From: Planctomyces sp.
GTDB lineage: Bacteria; Planctomycetota; Planctomycetia; Planctomycetales; Planctomycetaceae
NCBI GenBank assembly: GCA_019636235.1
Contig: JAHBXW010000024.1
Location: forward strand, 18,499-82,498
Direction: 5' to 3'
DNA: 64,000 bases
Below the pieces are notes generated by a model. It worked only from the letters and a program-made list of their open reading frames with translations. It made no database searches and was not told the origin of the DNA. Both the position numbers and the translations under genes were made by a program. Numbering within the stretch: position 1 is the first letter of the stretch; the number at the start of each line of letters is the position of its first letter. Positions 8,015 through 15,371 of this stretch are shown one piece after another.

Positions 8015-8877
8015 TACAACCCCCTGACCGGAAGAAACGGAGCGACGCGATCATACCGCAGCACCGGGCCGTCCTTGCACAGGAAGCTGGGCCCGAATTG
8101 ACAATGCCCGCACAACCCGATCGCGCAGTTCATGTTCCGCTCCATCGAGATCCACACGTTCTGCGCGGGGATCCGCTGCCGAAACGCGCTGAGCGCCGTG
8201 TAGTGCATCATGACCTCCGGGCCGCAGCACAACACGTGCGTGTTTGCGGGATCGGACAGGGGCAGCCGATCGAGCAGCAGCGTGACGACGCCCACGTAGC
8301 CGGCCCAGCGCGGATCGGCGCGGTCGACCGTCACCTGCACCCGCAGGCCGTCCGCGATCCAGTCGCGGTACTCCCCCTCGTACAACAGGCCATCCGGGGT
8401 TCGCGCGCCATACAGCAGCGCCACGTCGCCGTAGTCCTCCCGGTGGTCGAGAACGTGGTAGATGGCCGGCCGCAGCGGGGCCAGTCCGATGCCCCCCGTA
8501 ATGAAAATGATGTGCTGGCCCCGCAGCTCCTCCAGCGGCCAGCAGCTTCCGAAAGGCCCGCGCAGTCCGAACGTGTCGCCCACCCGCATCCGCTCAAGCG
8601 CGCCGGTCACATTGCCCACCGTCCGGATCGTGTGCAACAAAGGCGATCCCGATCGCGAGCGGCTGCTGATCGAAATCGCCGCTTCGCCCGCCCCCGGCAC
8701 GTACAGCATGTTGAACTGGCCGGGGCGGAACGCATACCGCGCCGCCTGTCGCGCGTCGTCGAACGCGACGTGATACGTCCGTGTGTCGTCGGTGTCCTGC
8801 ACGACGTCCACGATCCGCACGGCATGCGGCGTCCAGATGTCCCCCTGCGGCGGGGCGAGGGCGGGGCTCACGGGCAT
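8014..8877 (-). CDS. hydG: Hydrogenase FAD/NAD(P)-binding diaphorase subunit (gamma)
   Basis: A ferredoxin-NADP reductase-like subunit that exchanges electrons between the hydrogenase Fe-S chain and NAD(P). The 287-residue product has an FAD-binding barrel (to about 110), a nucleotide-binding segment opening with Ile-Phe-Ile-Thr-Gly-Gly-Ile-Gly-Leu-Ala-Pro-Leu-Arg (124-136), Cys-Gly-Pro-Glu-Val-Met-Met near 218-224, and a C-terminal [2Fe-2S] site with C251, C256, C259 and C267. It belongs to the family of sulfhydrogenase gamma and dihydroorotate dehydrogenase electron-transfer subunits. It overlaps hydB by 10 bases. Confidence 0.95.
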   Translation of the reverse strand: MPVSPALAPPQGDIWTPHAVRIVDVVQDTDDTRTYHVAFDDARQAARYAFRPGQFNMLYVPGAGEAAISISSRSRSGSPLLHTIRTVGNVTGALERMRVGDTFGLRGPFGSCWPLEELRGQHIIFITGGIGLAPLRPAIYHVLDHREDYGDVALLYGARTPDGLLYEGEYRDWIADGLRVQVTVDRADPRWAGYVGVVTLLLDRLPLSDPANTHVLCCGPEVMMHYTALSAFRQRIPAQNVWISMERNMNCAIGLCGHCQFGPSFLCKDGPVLRYDRVAPFLPVRGL

Positions 8878-10007
8878 GCGGGCTTCTCCCGCAGAGCCGC
8901 GACCTCTTCGGTCAGATCAATCCCCACCGGACACCAGGTGATGCACCGCCCGCAGCCCACACAGCCCGATGTCCCGAACTGGTCCTGCCACGAGGCCAGC
9001 TTGTGCGTCAGCCACTGCCGGTAACGCGAGCGGATGTCATTCCGCACCAGCCCGCCATGCACGTAGCTGAACTCCGGATTGAAGCAGGAGTCCCAGCGCC
9101 GCTGCCGTTCCACATGCTCGGTCTTCAGATCGGCGACTTCTTCGACCGTGCTGCAGAAACACGTCGGGCAGACCATCGTGCAGTTCGTGCAGGACAGGCA
9201 GCGTTCTCCCGTTTCCTGCCAGCGCGGATGTTCGAGCTGGGTGAGCAGCACGTTGCGGATGTCGGTCGTGTCCATCCGGCGGGTAATCTGGTCGACCGCC
9301 TGCTGGCGGGCCGCTTCCGCGGCGGCCAGCGTCCGGGCGGAACAGGCGTCCGTCGTGAGCCGCGCGAGCAACGTTCCGCCGCGGTCGCTGCCGACTTCGA
9401 TCACGAACTCCCCCGGGAGTTCCGTCAGCGCCAGGTCGAAGCCAGTACAGCAGCGGGGACCGGTCCGCATCGAGGTGCAGAAACAGGTGCTTGCCGCCTG
9501 CGTGCAGTTGACGGCGATCAGGAACGCGCTCTGCCGGCGGCCGCTGTAGATCGGATCGACATACGGCCCCCCGGCGAACACGCGATCCTGCACGGCGATG
9601 GCCGCCAGTTCGCAGGCCCGCACCCCCAGGAACGCATACTTCGGAGGCGCCTCCTCGACGCGCCGCATCTCCCAGCCCTGCTCGGTGCGGTCGGCGGCGC
9701 TCAGCGTGCTCAGCGGGGGAAACAGATACTTCTTCCAGGAATGCGGACCGACGACGTACCCGAACAGCGCGTCATCCTCACGGCGTGCGAGGCGGTACGT
9801 CCCTGGCCCCTGCTCATCGGTCCACCCGCGGGGGAGCTGGTCAACCGACGTGACCTCATCGTAGACGATCGCCTCCTGGTCGACGGTCGGTCCCACGACG
9901 GAGTAGTCGTCCTGACGAAGCAGATCGATCAGGTCCTGCAGCCGGTCGGAGGGAATCCGCCGCTCGCCGCCGATGGGAATCAGGCCCGGGTCTGCGGTCA
10001 CAGTCAT
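8868..10007 (-). CDS. hydB: Hydrogenase ferredoxin-like Fe-S subunit (beta)
   Basis: The electron-transfer subunit linking the diaphorase to the small subunit. The 379-residue product has an N-terminal domain shared with sulfhydrogenase beta and anaerobic sulfite reductase A proteins. Two [4Fe-4S] motifs follow: C270-x2-C273-x2-C276-x3-C280 and C349-x2-C352-x2-C355-x3-C359. A Cys-Phe-Cys stretch near 175-177 and a Cys-Cys pair at 186-187 are also visible. It is the first of the four structural genes and begins 42 bases after the cyclic-nucleotide-binding gene. Confidence 0.95.
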   Translation of the reverse strand: MTVTADPGLIPIGGERRIPSDRLQDLIDLLRQDDYSVVGPTVDQEAIVYDEVTSVDQLPRGWTDEQGPGTYRLARREDDALFGYVVGPHSWKKYLFPPLSTLSAADRTEQGWEMRRVEEAPPKYAFLGVRACELAAIAVQDRVFAGGPYVDPIYSGRRQSAFLIAVNCTQAASTCFCTSMRTGPRCCTGFDLALTELPGEFVIEVGSDRGGTLLARLTTDACSARTLAAAEAARQQAVDQITRRMDTTDIRNVLLTQLEHPRWQETGERCLSCTNCTMVCPTCFCSTVEEVADLKTEHVERQRRWDSCFNPEFSYVHGGLVRNDIRSRYRQWLTHKLASWQDQFGTSGCVGCGRCITWCPVGIDLTEEVAALREKPACP

Positions 10008-10049
10008 CTCCGTCGGGAAGGGTTCACAGTCAGTCGGGCCGCAAGATCG

Positions 10050-10541
10050 TCAGGCGCGCTTCGCGGGATCGACCGGCGGCGGCTGCGAGGCGAACAGGTC
10101 CAAAAGCTGCAGGCGCGTGGCGAGAAGCCGCCGCGAAAGCGCGCTGGCCACGCGGCTCATCAGGTGAAACCCGACCTCATGATCGGCTTCGCAGAGACGC
10201 CGCAGTTCCGGCCCCTGAAACGTCAGCAACTGGACATCGCTGACGGCCTGGGCGCTGGACGTCATGCGACCGTGCGCGAGCAGCGCCGACCAGGCAAGGA
10301 TGTCTCCGGTGCTCAGGGACAGAATCGGCAGGTCCCCGCGGGCCGGGACATTCATCCGCAGGCTGACGTGCCCATCGGCGATGATTGAGAACTCGTCATG
10401 AGTCTCACCTTCGCGGAACAGGGTTGTTCCCGCCGGCGCGACGCGCATCGCACAGACTTCCGCCAATCCGCGGATCACCGGTTCGGGAAGCGAGGCAGTG
10501 AAGGACAGTGCCCGCAACGTCTCATCAACCGTCATCGCCAT
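10050..10541 (-). CDS. Cyclic-nucleotide-binding domain protein without HTH
   Basis: The 163-residue product is a Crp/cNMP-type sensor domain (about residues 10-130), with Glu-Gly-Glu and Asp-Ile-Leu-Ala-Trp-Ser-Ala-Leu in the positions of the phosphate-binding cassette. The remaining ~30 residues are helical and too short for a Crp helix-turn-helix, so it probably does not bind DNA. It is co-directional with and 42 bases upstream of hydB. Such proteins recur next to group 3b hydrogenases, which suggests redox or nucleotide sensing for the enzyme; that role is inference. A second possible start lies two codons in. Confidence 0.85.
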   Translation of the reverse strand: MAMTVDETLRALSFTASLPEPVIRGLAEVCAMRVAPAGTTLFREGETHDEFSIIADGHVSLRMNVPARGDLPILSLSTGDILAWSALLAHGRMTSSAQAVSDVQLLTFQGPELRRLCEADHEVGFHLMSRVASALSRRLLATRLQLLDLFASQPPPVDPAKRA

Positions 10542-10595
10542 CAGGAACTCCCGGTCGGGGCGACATCGTTCCGCGGCTCGTCCGCACGGGCAGGC

Positions 10596-10889
10596 TCACA
10601 CCTCCCGCGGCAGGCTTCCGGAGGACGCGGGTCCGGAAGCCGCCGCCTTCATCGCGGCCGCGTGCGCCAACCCCGCCGACGCCGCGGCAAGGAACAGCAG
10701 CACGTAGTGGATGTTTTCCGACAGCGCGCTGCCGCCGTAAAGCCAGGCGACGACCGCCAGCGCGATCACGGCCAAAAAATTCAGAACCGCGAGCGATCGC
10801 GCGCCGAGACGCCACAGTCCCGCTCCGGGCAGGATGAAGTTCAGGGCGGCCGCCACTCCGGGACGGATCGTCAGCGGATGCGCGTGCAT
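10596..10889 (-). CDS. Small membrane protein in the hydrogenase operon
   Basis: Not assigned to a named family. The 97-residue protein has an amphipathic start, a Pro-Gly-Ala-Gly-Leu-Trp-Arg-Leu-Gly turn and two or three hydrophobic helices (about residues 13-29, 31-53 and 60-78). The ATG at 10889 follows a GGAG site at short spacing. A TTG codon at 10907 would overlap the CBS gene stop (TTGA) and add six residues. Position between the CBS and cNMP-binding genes suggests it is transcribed with the hydrogenase. Confidence 0.7.
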   Translation of the reverse strand: MHAHPLTIRPGVAAALNFILPGAGLWRLGARSLAVLNFLAVIALAVVAWLYGGSALSENIHYVLLFLAAASAGLAHAAAMKAAASGPASSGSLPREV

Positions 10890-10903
10890 GGGCGCTCCAG
10901 TTC

Positions 10904-11341
10904 TCAACCGGCGGCCAGACTCGAGGGCGTCTCCTGCGAGATCAGTCGGCGAACCTCGTTGAGTTCCTCGCCCAACAGACCCAGGACGTCGTCGAGGCTG
11001 AGCAGACCGACGAGACGGTCGTCGTTGTCGACAACGGCGACGCGGCGAAACGGTCCGCGGCGCATCGTAGCGAGCGCCTCTTCGATGGGAGTGTCCTCCC
11101 AGACGCTGCGCGGGCTGGGCGACATGATTTCGCCGACGCTGGTTGTATTCGGATCGAGACCCTCGGCGACGACGCGGACGGCGAGATCACGATCGGTCAG
11201 GATGCCGATGGGTCGACGGTCGGGATCCAGAACCATCAGGGTGCCGACTTTGCGGGCGTGCATGCGCTGAGCCGCGGCCTGGACCGGCTCTTCGAACGAC
11301 GCCAGGTCCACTTCGCGTGTGCAGATTCGTCCGGCTGACAT
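10904..11341 (-). CDS. CBS-pair domain protein
   Basis: A cytoplasmic protein of 145 residues made of two CBS motifs (about 10-65 and 72-130), joined by Val-Gly-Glu-Ile-Met-Ser-Pro. Each CBS motif shows the usual Gly-Ile-Leu-Thr-Asp-Arg-Asp or Gly-Leu-Leu-Ser-Leu-Asp-Asp end. CBS pairs bind adenine nucleotides and act as energy sensors. The ATG at 11341 is selected because it follows GAGGGAGA at normal spacing; the open frame extends 70 codons further without homology. It is the first gene of the minus-strand hydrogenase operon. Confidence 0.9.
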   Translation of the reverse strand: MSAGRICTREVDLASFEEPVQAAAQRMHARKVGTLMVLDPDRRPIGILTDRDLAVRVVAEGLDPNTTSVGEIMSPSPRSVWEDTPIEEALATMRRGPFRRVAVVDNDDRLVGLLSLDDVLGLLGEELNEVRRLISQETPSSLAAG

Positions 11342-11497
11342 GTTGCGTTCTCCCTCGCTTCGATGCCCGGGGGCGTGCCATTGCTTGATAGGGTCAAAGG
11401 GGCAAAATCCGTACCTCGTGGCCACGATCGAAACGGGGATTTGCAGCGAGATTTCGCCGCGTCCCCAACTTCGGAGCTGCGGAGAGGATCGAGCAAA

Positions 11498-11514
11498 CTG
11501 ACGTTGGACGTCAG
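11498..11514. promoter_or_regulatory. Perfect dyad, candidate operator
   Basis: CTGACGT-TGG-ACGTCAG is a perfect 7+3+7 inverted repeat about 157 bases upstream of the CBS gene start. Its length and short spacer fit a homodimeric regulator site. No cognate regulator was identified in the window, so the operator call rests only on symmetry and position. Confidence 0.35.
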
Positions 11515-11605
11515 CGAATGTTGGTCGCCGCAGAGTGTGACCTGGCCGCACAGAGTGGGTCGCTGGGGCGCGCCTGTTTCAGCCCGGCCCGCGCCGCCGG
11601 CCGCA

Positions 11606-11710
11606 CTACGCCAGCACGTCGCGGACGACTTGCCCGTGCACATCGGTCAGCCGGAAATCGCGTCCGGCATGCCGATAGGTCAGGCGTTCACGGTCGAAGG
11701 TGAAGTGCAT
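11606..11710 (-). pseudogene. C-terminal remnant of a DUF1501 protein
   Basis: Read on the minus strand, 34 codons ending at a TAG stop (11606-11608) give the hallmark DUF1501 C-terminus: [18 protein letters not shown], then a short Val-Val-Arg-Asp-Val-Leu-Ala end. The frame upstream of about 11710 shows no further DUF1501 sequence. The rest of the ~450-residue gene is therefore missing. It was probably removed by a deletion or displaced when the adjacent low-GC genes came in; both are inference. Confidence 0.75.
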
Positions 11711-11821
11711 TTTATGTCGCAGCGATTGACAGATGGACTTCCGATTGCCATCCTCCTCGGTCATGGACGTTGGGTAGCGAGCCTCCCTTTTGTTCGAACA
11801 CTTGAAGCCGAAAGTGCGACG

Positions 11822-13027
11822 ATGGCCGCATACGCCTCAAGGTTGTCGTCAGGTGGGTCACGGGCATGTTGGAATGAGCTGGACGAATGTGCCACGTTGG
11901 CGCAGGCACTGAGGCGATGTCGTCGGATTCATTGGGGCACATTTGCTGTTCGGTCGACGGTCGCTTGTCGACGCTGGCTCTGGGCGTTCGGAATTGTCCC
12001 ACTTGTTATCGTTGTGGGCGCCCACTGTTGCGTTGGAGGGGATCGACTTGAAGAGCGGCAGGCCAGTGATACCCTTTCTGCGATTCGCAGCGCTTGGACG
12101 GCGCGCGAGGCCCGGCATCAGAGTTTCGTCGTCGAGTGGAACACTAGTCGTGACCGGAAGCAGGCGCTGGGCAAAGAGGCTGGTCCGTTTTCAGCGTCGG
12201 GCGCATGTCGAATGCTGGTTCAGGGCGACAAGTTTCGGTTCGACACGCCGGAATTGCTGGTGCAGTCAGCGGACAAGGCTTCCACAGTGCGAAAGTCCCG
12301 CGCATTCGTGGAGGGCGTTCATCGCACCTATGCCAGTGGGGCGGACGGCGGGCCCGGGACGCTGACATTGGCGAGCAGTCAGCCTGAGTGGAAGTTGCTT
12401 CAGCTTTATCCGCTGCCCCTGTACTGCCGTTTTTCAAAACTGGATCTACCGGAGTTGGAATCGAGAAACTACAAGGTTGAGTCGTCTTCACACGAGGGGC
12501 GGGACTGCTGGCTGCTAACAACCATTGCCGCTCCGCCGCGCAGCAGCGATCCTCGCATCATCCACTTTAACGTCGTGCGATCATTCTGGGTGGATGTGGA
12601 AACATTGTGCGTCCTGAGGATGGAAACGACTCAGTCGGGCGAATCGACGGTTTCCATGTACGTCCATTACTCGTCGCATCCTGAGCTGGAGACTGTTCCA
12701 TCAGAGTGGATTGTCGAGTCTCGAAGCGGGTCAGCCTTTGTGGACATCTCGCGATGGGAGCTGGACCCCCGGGTTGACGGTTCGGACTTTGAAATCGAGA
12801 TTCCTCCGGGCACGTTCGTGGTTGATGCCCGCGACCGGGCGAAGGTCGATTATTACAGCGTGCATGCCGATGGCGCTTGGCTGCCATCCGACGAGTACCG
12901 AACCGTCGCTGCGGCCCCTTCCGTGAGGAGATGGAATGGCGGTCGATGGATTTGGGCATGCGTCGCGACGCTGCTCCTCGTGGCGGCGGGCGCCGCAGTG
13001 CGAATTCAGCGTGGCAAGCAGCAATAG
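11822..13027 (+). CDS. Hypothetical membrane-anchored exported protein
   Basis: Not recognised. The product of about 401 residues has an N-terminal hydrophobic segment (near residues 50-70, [11 protein letters not shown]) and a large soluble region. It closes with a C-terminal membrane helix (about 376-394, [12 protein letters not shown]) followed by Arg/Lys. The middle, with short beta-rich segments and Val-Glu-Trp and Phe-Arg-Phe-Asp strands, recalls LolA-like planctomycete proteins, but this is only an impression. The start is uncertain: 11822 is the first ATG downstream of the DUF1501 remnant and has no clear ribosome binding site, and a TTG at 11897 would place the hydrophobic segment nearer the N-terminus. 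GC is visibly lower than in neighbouring genes. Confidence 0.6.
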   Translation: MAAYASRLSSGGSRACWNELDECATLAQALRRCRRIHWGTFAVRSTVACRRWLWAFGIVPLVIVVGAHCCVGGDRLEERQASDTLSAIRSAWTAREARHQSFVVEWNTSRDRKQALGKEAGPFSASGACRMLVQGDKFRFDTPELLVQSADKASTVRKSRAFVEGVHRTYASGADGGPGTLTLASSQPEWKLLQLYPLPLYCRFSKLDLPELESRNYKVESSSHEGRDCWLLTTIAAPPRSSDPRIIHFNVVRSFWVDVETLCVLRMETTQSGESTVSMYVHYSSHPELETVPSEWIVESRSGSAFVDISRWELDPRVDGSDFEIEIPPGTFVVDARDRAKVDYYSVHADGAWLPSDEYRTVAAAPSVRRWNGGRWIWACVATLLLVAAGAAVRIQRGKQQ

Positions 13028-13062
13028 TGAGTGGCAGGCAACCTTGTGCTCATTACAAACAA

Positions 13063-13070
13063 AAGGAGGA
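13063..13070 (+). promoter_or_regulatory. Strong ribosome binding site fixing the start at 13076
   Basis: AAGGAGGA, five bases before the ATG at 13076, is the best Shine-Dalgarno match seen in the window. It decides between this start and an in-frame upstream codon at 13031. Confidence 0.75.
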
Positions 13071-13075
13071 TCCTC

Positions 13076-13477
13076 ATGAGATATCTTCCGGGGTCAGTCT
13101 GGGTCTCGCTCGGAATCGCGGCCATCATGTTGTTCGCAGCCACTCACGCGCAAAGGATCGCGCGCGGTTCTTGTAGCGTGCATGAGTGCGATATGGCGTC
13201 GATGTATTCGATGACGACGTCGGACGGCGTTGTGTATACAGCGATCGCTCTCAGCGAGAACTTCGGGCTCGAATGCCGGTCTTTGCATCCGGTCAAGGGA
13301 AGTCGAAACAGTCTTCCTTACAATATCGAGTGCACTGAATACGAGAATCTGTCGACCGTCTTTACCGAGTGCATACCTCCTCTTGCAGCGTCATCATGGC
13401 ATAGGACGACGTTTATCGCTGGCGACATTTGGGACACGTATGATGTCCCTAAGTTTTATTGCACAGGGGGCACGTGA
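13076..13477 (+). CDS. Small secreted Cys-rich hypothetical protein
   Basis: Not recognised. The 133-residue protein has an uncleaved or cleavable signal sequence (residues 1-25, Val-Trp-Val-Ser-Leu-Gly-Ile-Ala-Ala-Ile-Met-Leu-Phe-Ala-Ala). The mature part contains six Cys residues, which would allow three disulfides outside the cytoplasm. The start at 13076 is fixed by AAGGAGGA five bases upstream. It follows the previous hypothetical gene by 48 bases and shares its lower GC, so the two may form a unit. Confidence 0.65.
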   Translation: MRYLPGSVWVSLGIAAIMLFAATHAQRIARGSCSVHECDMASMYSMTTSDGVVYTAIALSENFGLECRSLHPVKGSRNSLPYNIECTEYENLSTVFTECIPPLAASSWHRTTFIAGDIWDTYDVPKFYCTGGT

Positions 13478-13519
13478 ATCGAGTTCGCGTTTGTTCATGT
13501 GGCCTGAGGAACTGGGCCG

Positions 13520-15349
13520 ATGCGGCAAATTCCGATCGGGATCTGCGTCCTGCACGCCTCGTTGCTGGCTTGGCTGTCGGCGGCGCAGGCCCCCGTCTAT
13601 GACGAACCAGCGCATCTCGCTGCCGGCATCAGCCACTGGCAGTTCGGACGCTTCGACCTGTATAGCGCCAATCCGCCTCTCGTCAGAATGTGCGCCGCGA
13701 TTCCGGTCCTCCTCGCCAGGCCCGAGACCGAATGGGCGCAATGGTCCGACGCGCCCGGAACACGGCACGAGTTCCCGGTCGGCGCCACGTTCGTCCGGGT
13801 CAACGGCGAACGAACGTTCCACCTGTTCGCACTGGCCCGCTGGGCCTGCATTCCGTTTAGCCTGTTGGGCGCGGGGATCTGCTACCGCTGGGCGCGCGAG
13901 CTATATGGCCCCGCAGCCGGTACGACGGCGCTCACGCTGTGGTGCTTCTCTCCGGAAATCCTCGCGAACGGGTCGCTCATCACCCCGGATCTCGGGGCCG
14001 CGGCGTTCGGAGTTTTGGCGGCGTACTGCTTTCGGCGATTTCTGGTCCAGCCCGGGCTCGCCACCGCTTATTCCGCCGGGCTGACGCTGGGACTGGCGCT
14101 GCTCGCCAAGCTGACCTGGGTGTTCCTGTTCCTGCTGTGGCCGATGATCTGGATTGGCTGGCGGCTGCTTGATCGCGGGCGATCGGGAGCGTCGACCTCC
14201 TGGCGGCGGGAGGGCGGGCTTCTGGCCGGAGTGCTGGCGATGGGCCTGCTGGTGGTCAATGTCGGATACGCTTTCAATGGGACAGGGACTCGGTTGGGGG
14301 ATTTCGAGTTCGTGAGCCGGCGGCTGGCAGGCCCTCGGAGCGACTGGGACTCGCCCCGCTCGGGCAATGTGTATCAAGCCACGCCCCTGGCCATCATCCC
14401 CGTGCTTTTGCCGAAAGATTACGTCCTTGGCCTGGACATCGTGAAGGCGGACATCGAAGGGGGCCGCCAGGTGTTTCTGGGGGGCGAGTTTCGTTCGGAT
14501 GGCTGGTGGCACTATTACTTGTACGCGGCCGTGGTGAAGATTCCCTTGGGAACGTGGCTGGTGGGGTTGATGGCCGTGTGGCTGGCGATGACGAGGTGCA
14601 TCGGCCGATTGCCGGCGAGGGAGAATCTGTTTCTCGTGGCCATGCCGGTGTTCCTGCTGGTGCTGCTGAGCATGAACCCGGGCATCAACGGCTATTTTCG
14701 CTATGCGTTGCCGATGTTTCCGTTCGCCTTCATCTGGATGAGTCGGGCGATGCAGGCGTTCTCGGTGCGCGCGTGGCCGGCCGCATCCGCCGTGGCGCTG
14801 GGGATGGCGTGGACGATCGTCGGAAGCCTGTGGCATCTCCCCTACAGCGGCTCCTATTTCAATGAACTGGCAGGGGGGCCGAGGAACGGACATGCGCACC
14901 TGTTGTCCAGCAACATCGACTGGGGACAAGACCTGCTGCATCTTCGGGATTGGCTGCGTCGCCATCCCGAGGTCCGTCCGCTGGGACTCGCCTTTTTTGG
15001 GGGATTCGATCCGGCGGCTGCGGGGATCGAGTACCATTTGCCGCCCGTGGGGCCGTCGCGGCTGCCCAACGGCGCGTTCGACGTGTCCTCGCGGGGACCG
15101 TCGCAATACGGACCGCAACCCGGCTGGCATGCCATCAGTGTGCACATCCTGCGAGGCACGCCGGCGTGGCCGTTCAACGGGCGGGGACGGCGGGAGTTTG
15201 TTCCATTCCAGGCATATGCCTACTTCCTGGAGTTCGAGCCGGTCGCCATGGCGGGCTATTCAATTTACGTGTATCATATCACGTTGGAAGACGCGAACCG
15301 TGTCCGGCAAGCGATGGGACTTCCGTTGCTGGGCGCCCCGGACGCCTGA
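13520..15349 (+). CDS. GT39/ArnT-like membrane glycosyltransferase
   Basis: A 609-residue polytopic protein of the dolichyl/undecaprenyl-phosphate-sugar mannosyltransferase superfamily (PMT/ArnT type), which transfers sugars from lipid carriers at the outer face of the membrane. The first loop has the acidic Tyr-Asp-Glu-Pro-Ala-His motif (27-32) typical of the catalytic site. About ten to twelve hydrophobic segments follow, and a C-terminal soluble region of ~150 residues begins at Tyr-Phe-Asn-Glu-Leu-Ala-Gly-Gly. It is the first gene of a four-gene plus-strand cluster with a GT2 enzyme and a methyltransferase, so a cell-surface glycan is the likely product. The acceptor cannot be deduced. 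Confidence 0.8.
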   Translation: MRQIPIGICVLHASLLAWLSAAQAPVYDEPAHLAAGISHWQFGRFDLYSANPPLVRMCAAIPVLLARPETEWAQWSDAPGTRHEFPVGATFVRVNGERTFHLFALARWACIPFSLLGAGICYRWARELYGPAAGTTALTLWCFSPEILANGSLITPDLGAAAFGVLAAYCFRRFLVQPGLATAYSAGLTLGLALLAKLTWVFLFLLWPMIWIGWRLLDRGRSGASTSWRREGGLLAGVLAMGLLVVNVGYAFNGTGTRLGDFEFVSRRLAGPRSDWDSPRSGNVYQATPLAIIPVLLPKDYVLGLDIVKADIEGGRQVFLGGEFRSDGWWHYYLYAAVVKIPLGTWLVGLMAVWLAMTRCIGRLPARENLFLVAMPVFLLVLLSMNPGINGYFRYALPMFPFAFIWMSRAMQAFSVRAWPAASAVALGMAWTIVGSLWHLPYSGSYFNELAGGPRNGHAHLLSSNIDWGQDLLHLRDWLRRHPEVRPLGLAFFGGFDPAAAGIEYHLPPVGPSRLPNGAFDVSSRGPSQYGPQPGWHAISVHILRGTPAWPFNGRGRREFVPFQAYAYFLEFEPVAMAGYSIYVYHITLEDANRVRQAMGLPLLGAPDA

Positions 15350-15371
15350 GCCAGATCGGCGGAAAGGCTTT

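Larger units (their letters stand above)
11342..11821. other. Non-coding stretch upstream of the hydrogenase operon
   Basis: These 480 bases lie between the divergently transcribed CBS gene and the next plus-strand gene. They hold a TTGA-N5-TCAA element at 11385-11397 (44 bases before the CBS start, one base tighter than an FNR/CRP site), a perfect dyad at 11498-11514, and a DUF1501 C-terminal remnant at 11606-11710 on the minus strand. An open plus-strand frame crosses the whole stretch, but because it lies antisense to the remnant it is probably not translated here. Confidence 0.55.

Noticed and set aside
11899..12053. Small plus-strand frame with Cys-Pro-Thr-Cys-Tyr-Arg-Cys-Gly, resembling a zinc knuckle
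   Set aside because: Lies out of frame inside the start of the hypothetical gene, has no ribosome binding site and ends after about 45 codons; likely chance.
13454..13519. Possible link between the small secreted protein and the GT39-like gene
   Set aside because: Only a short gap on the same strand with a change in composition; no evidence for one operon.
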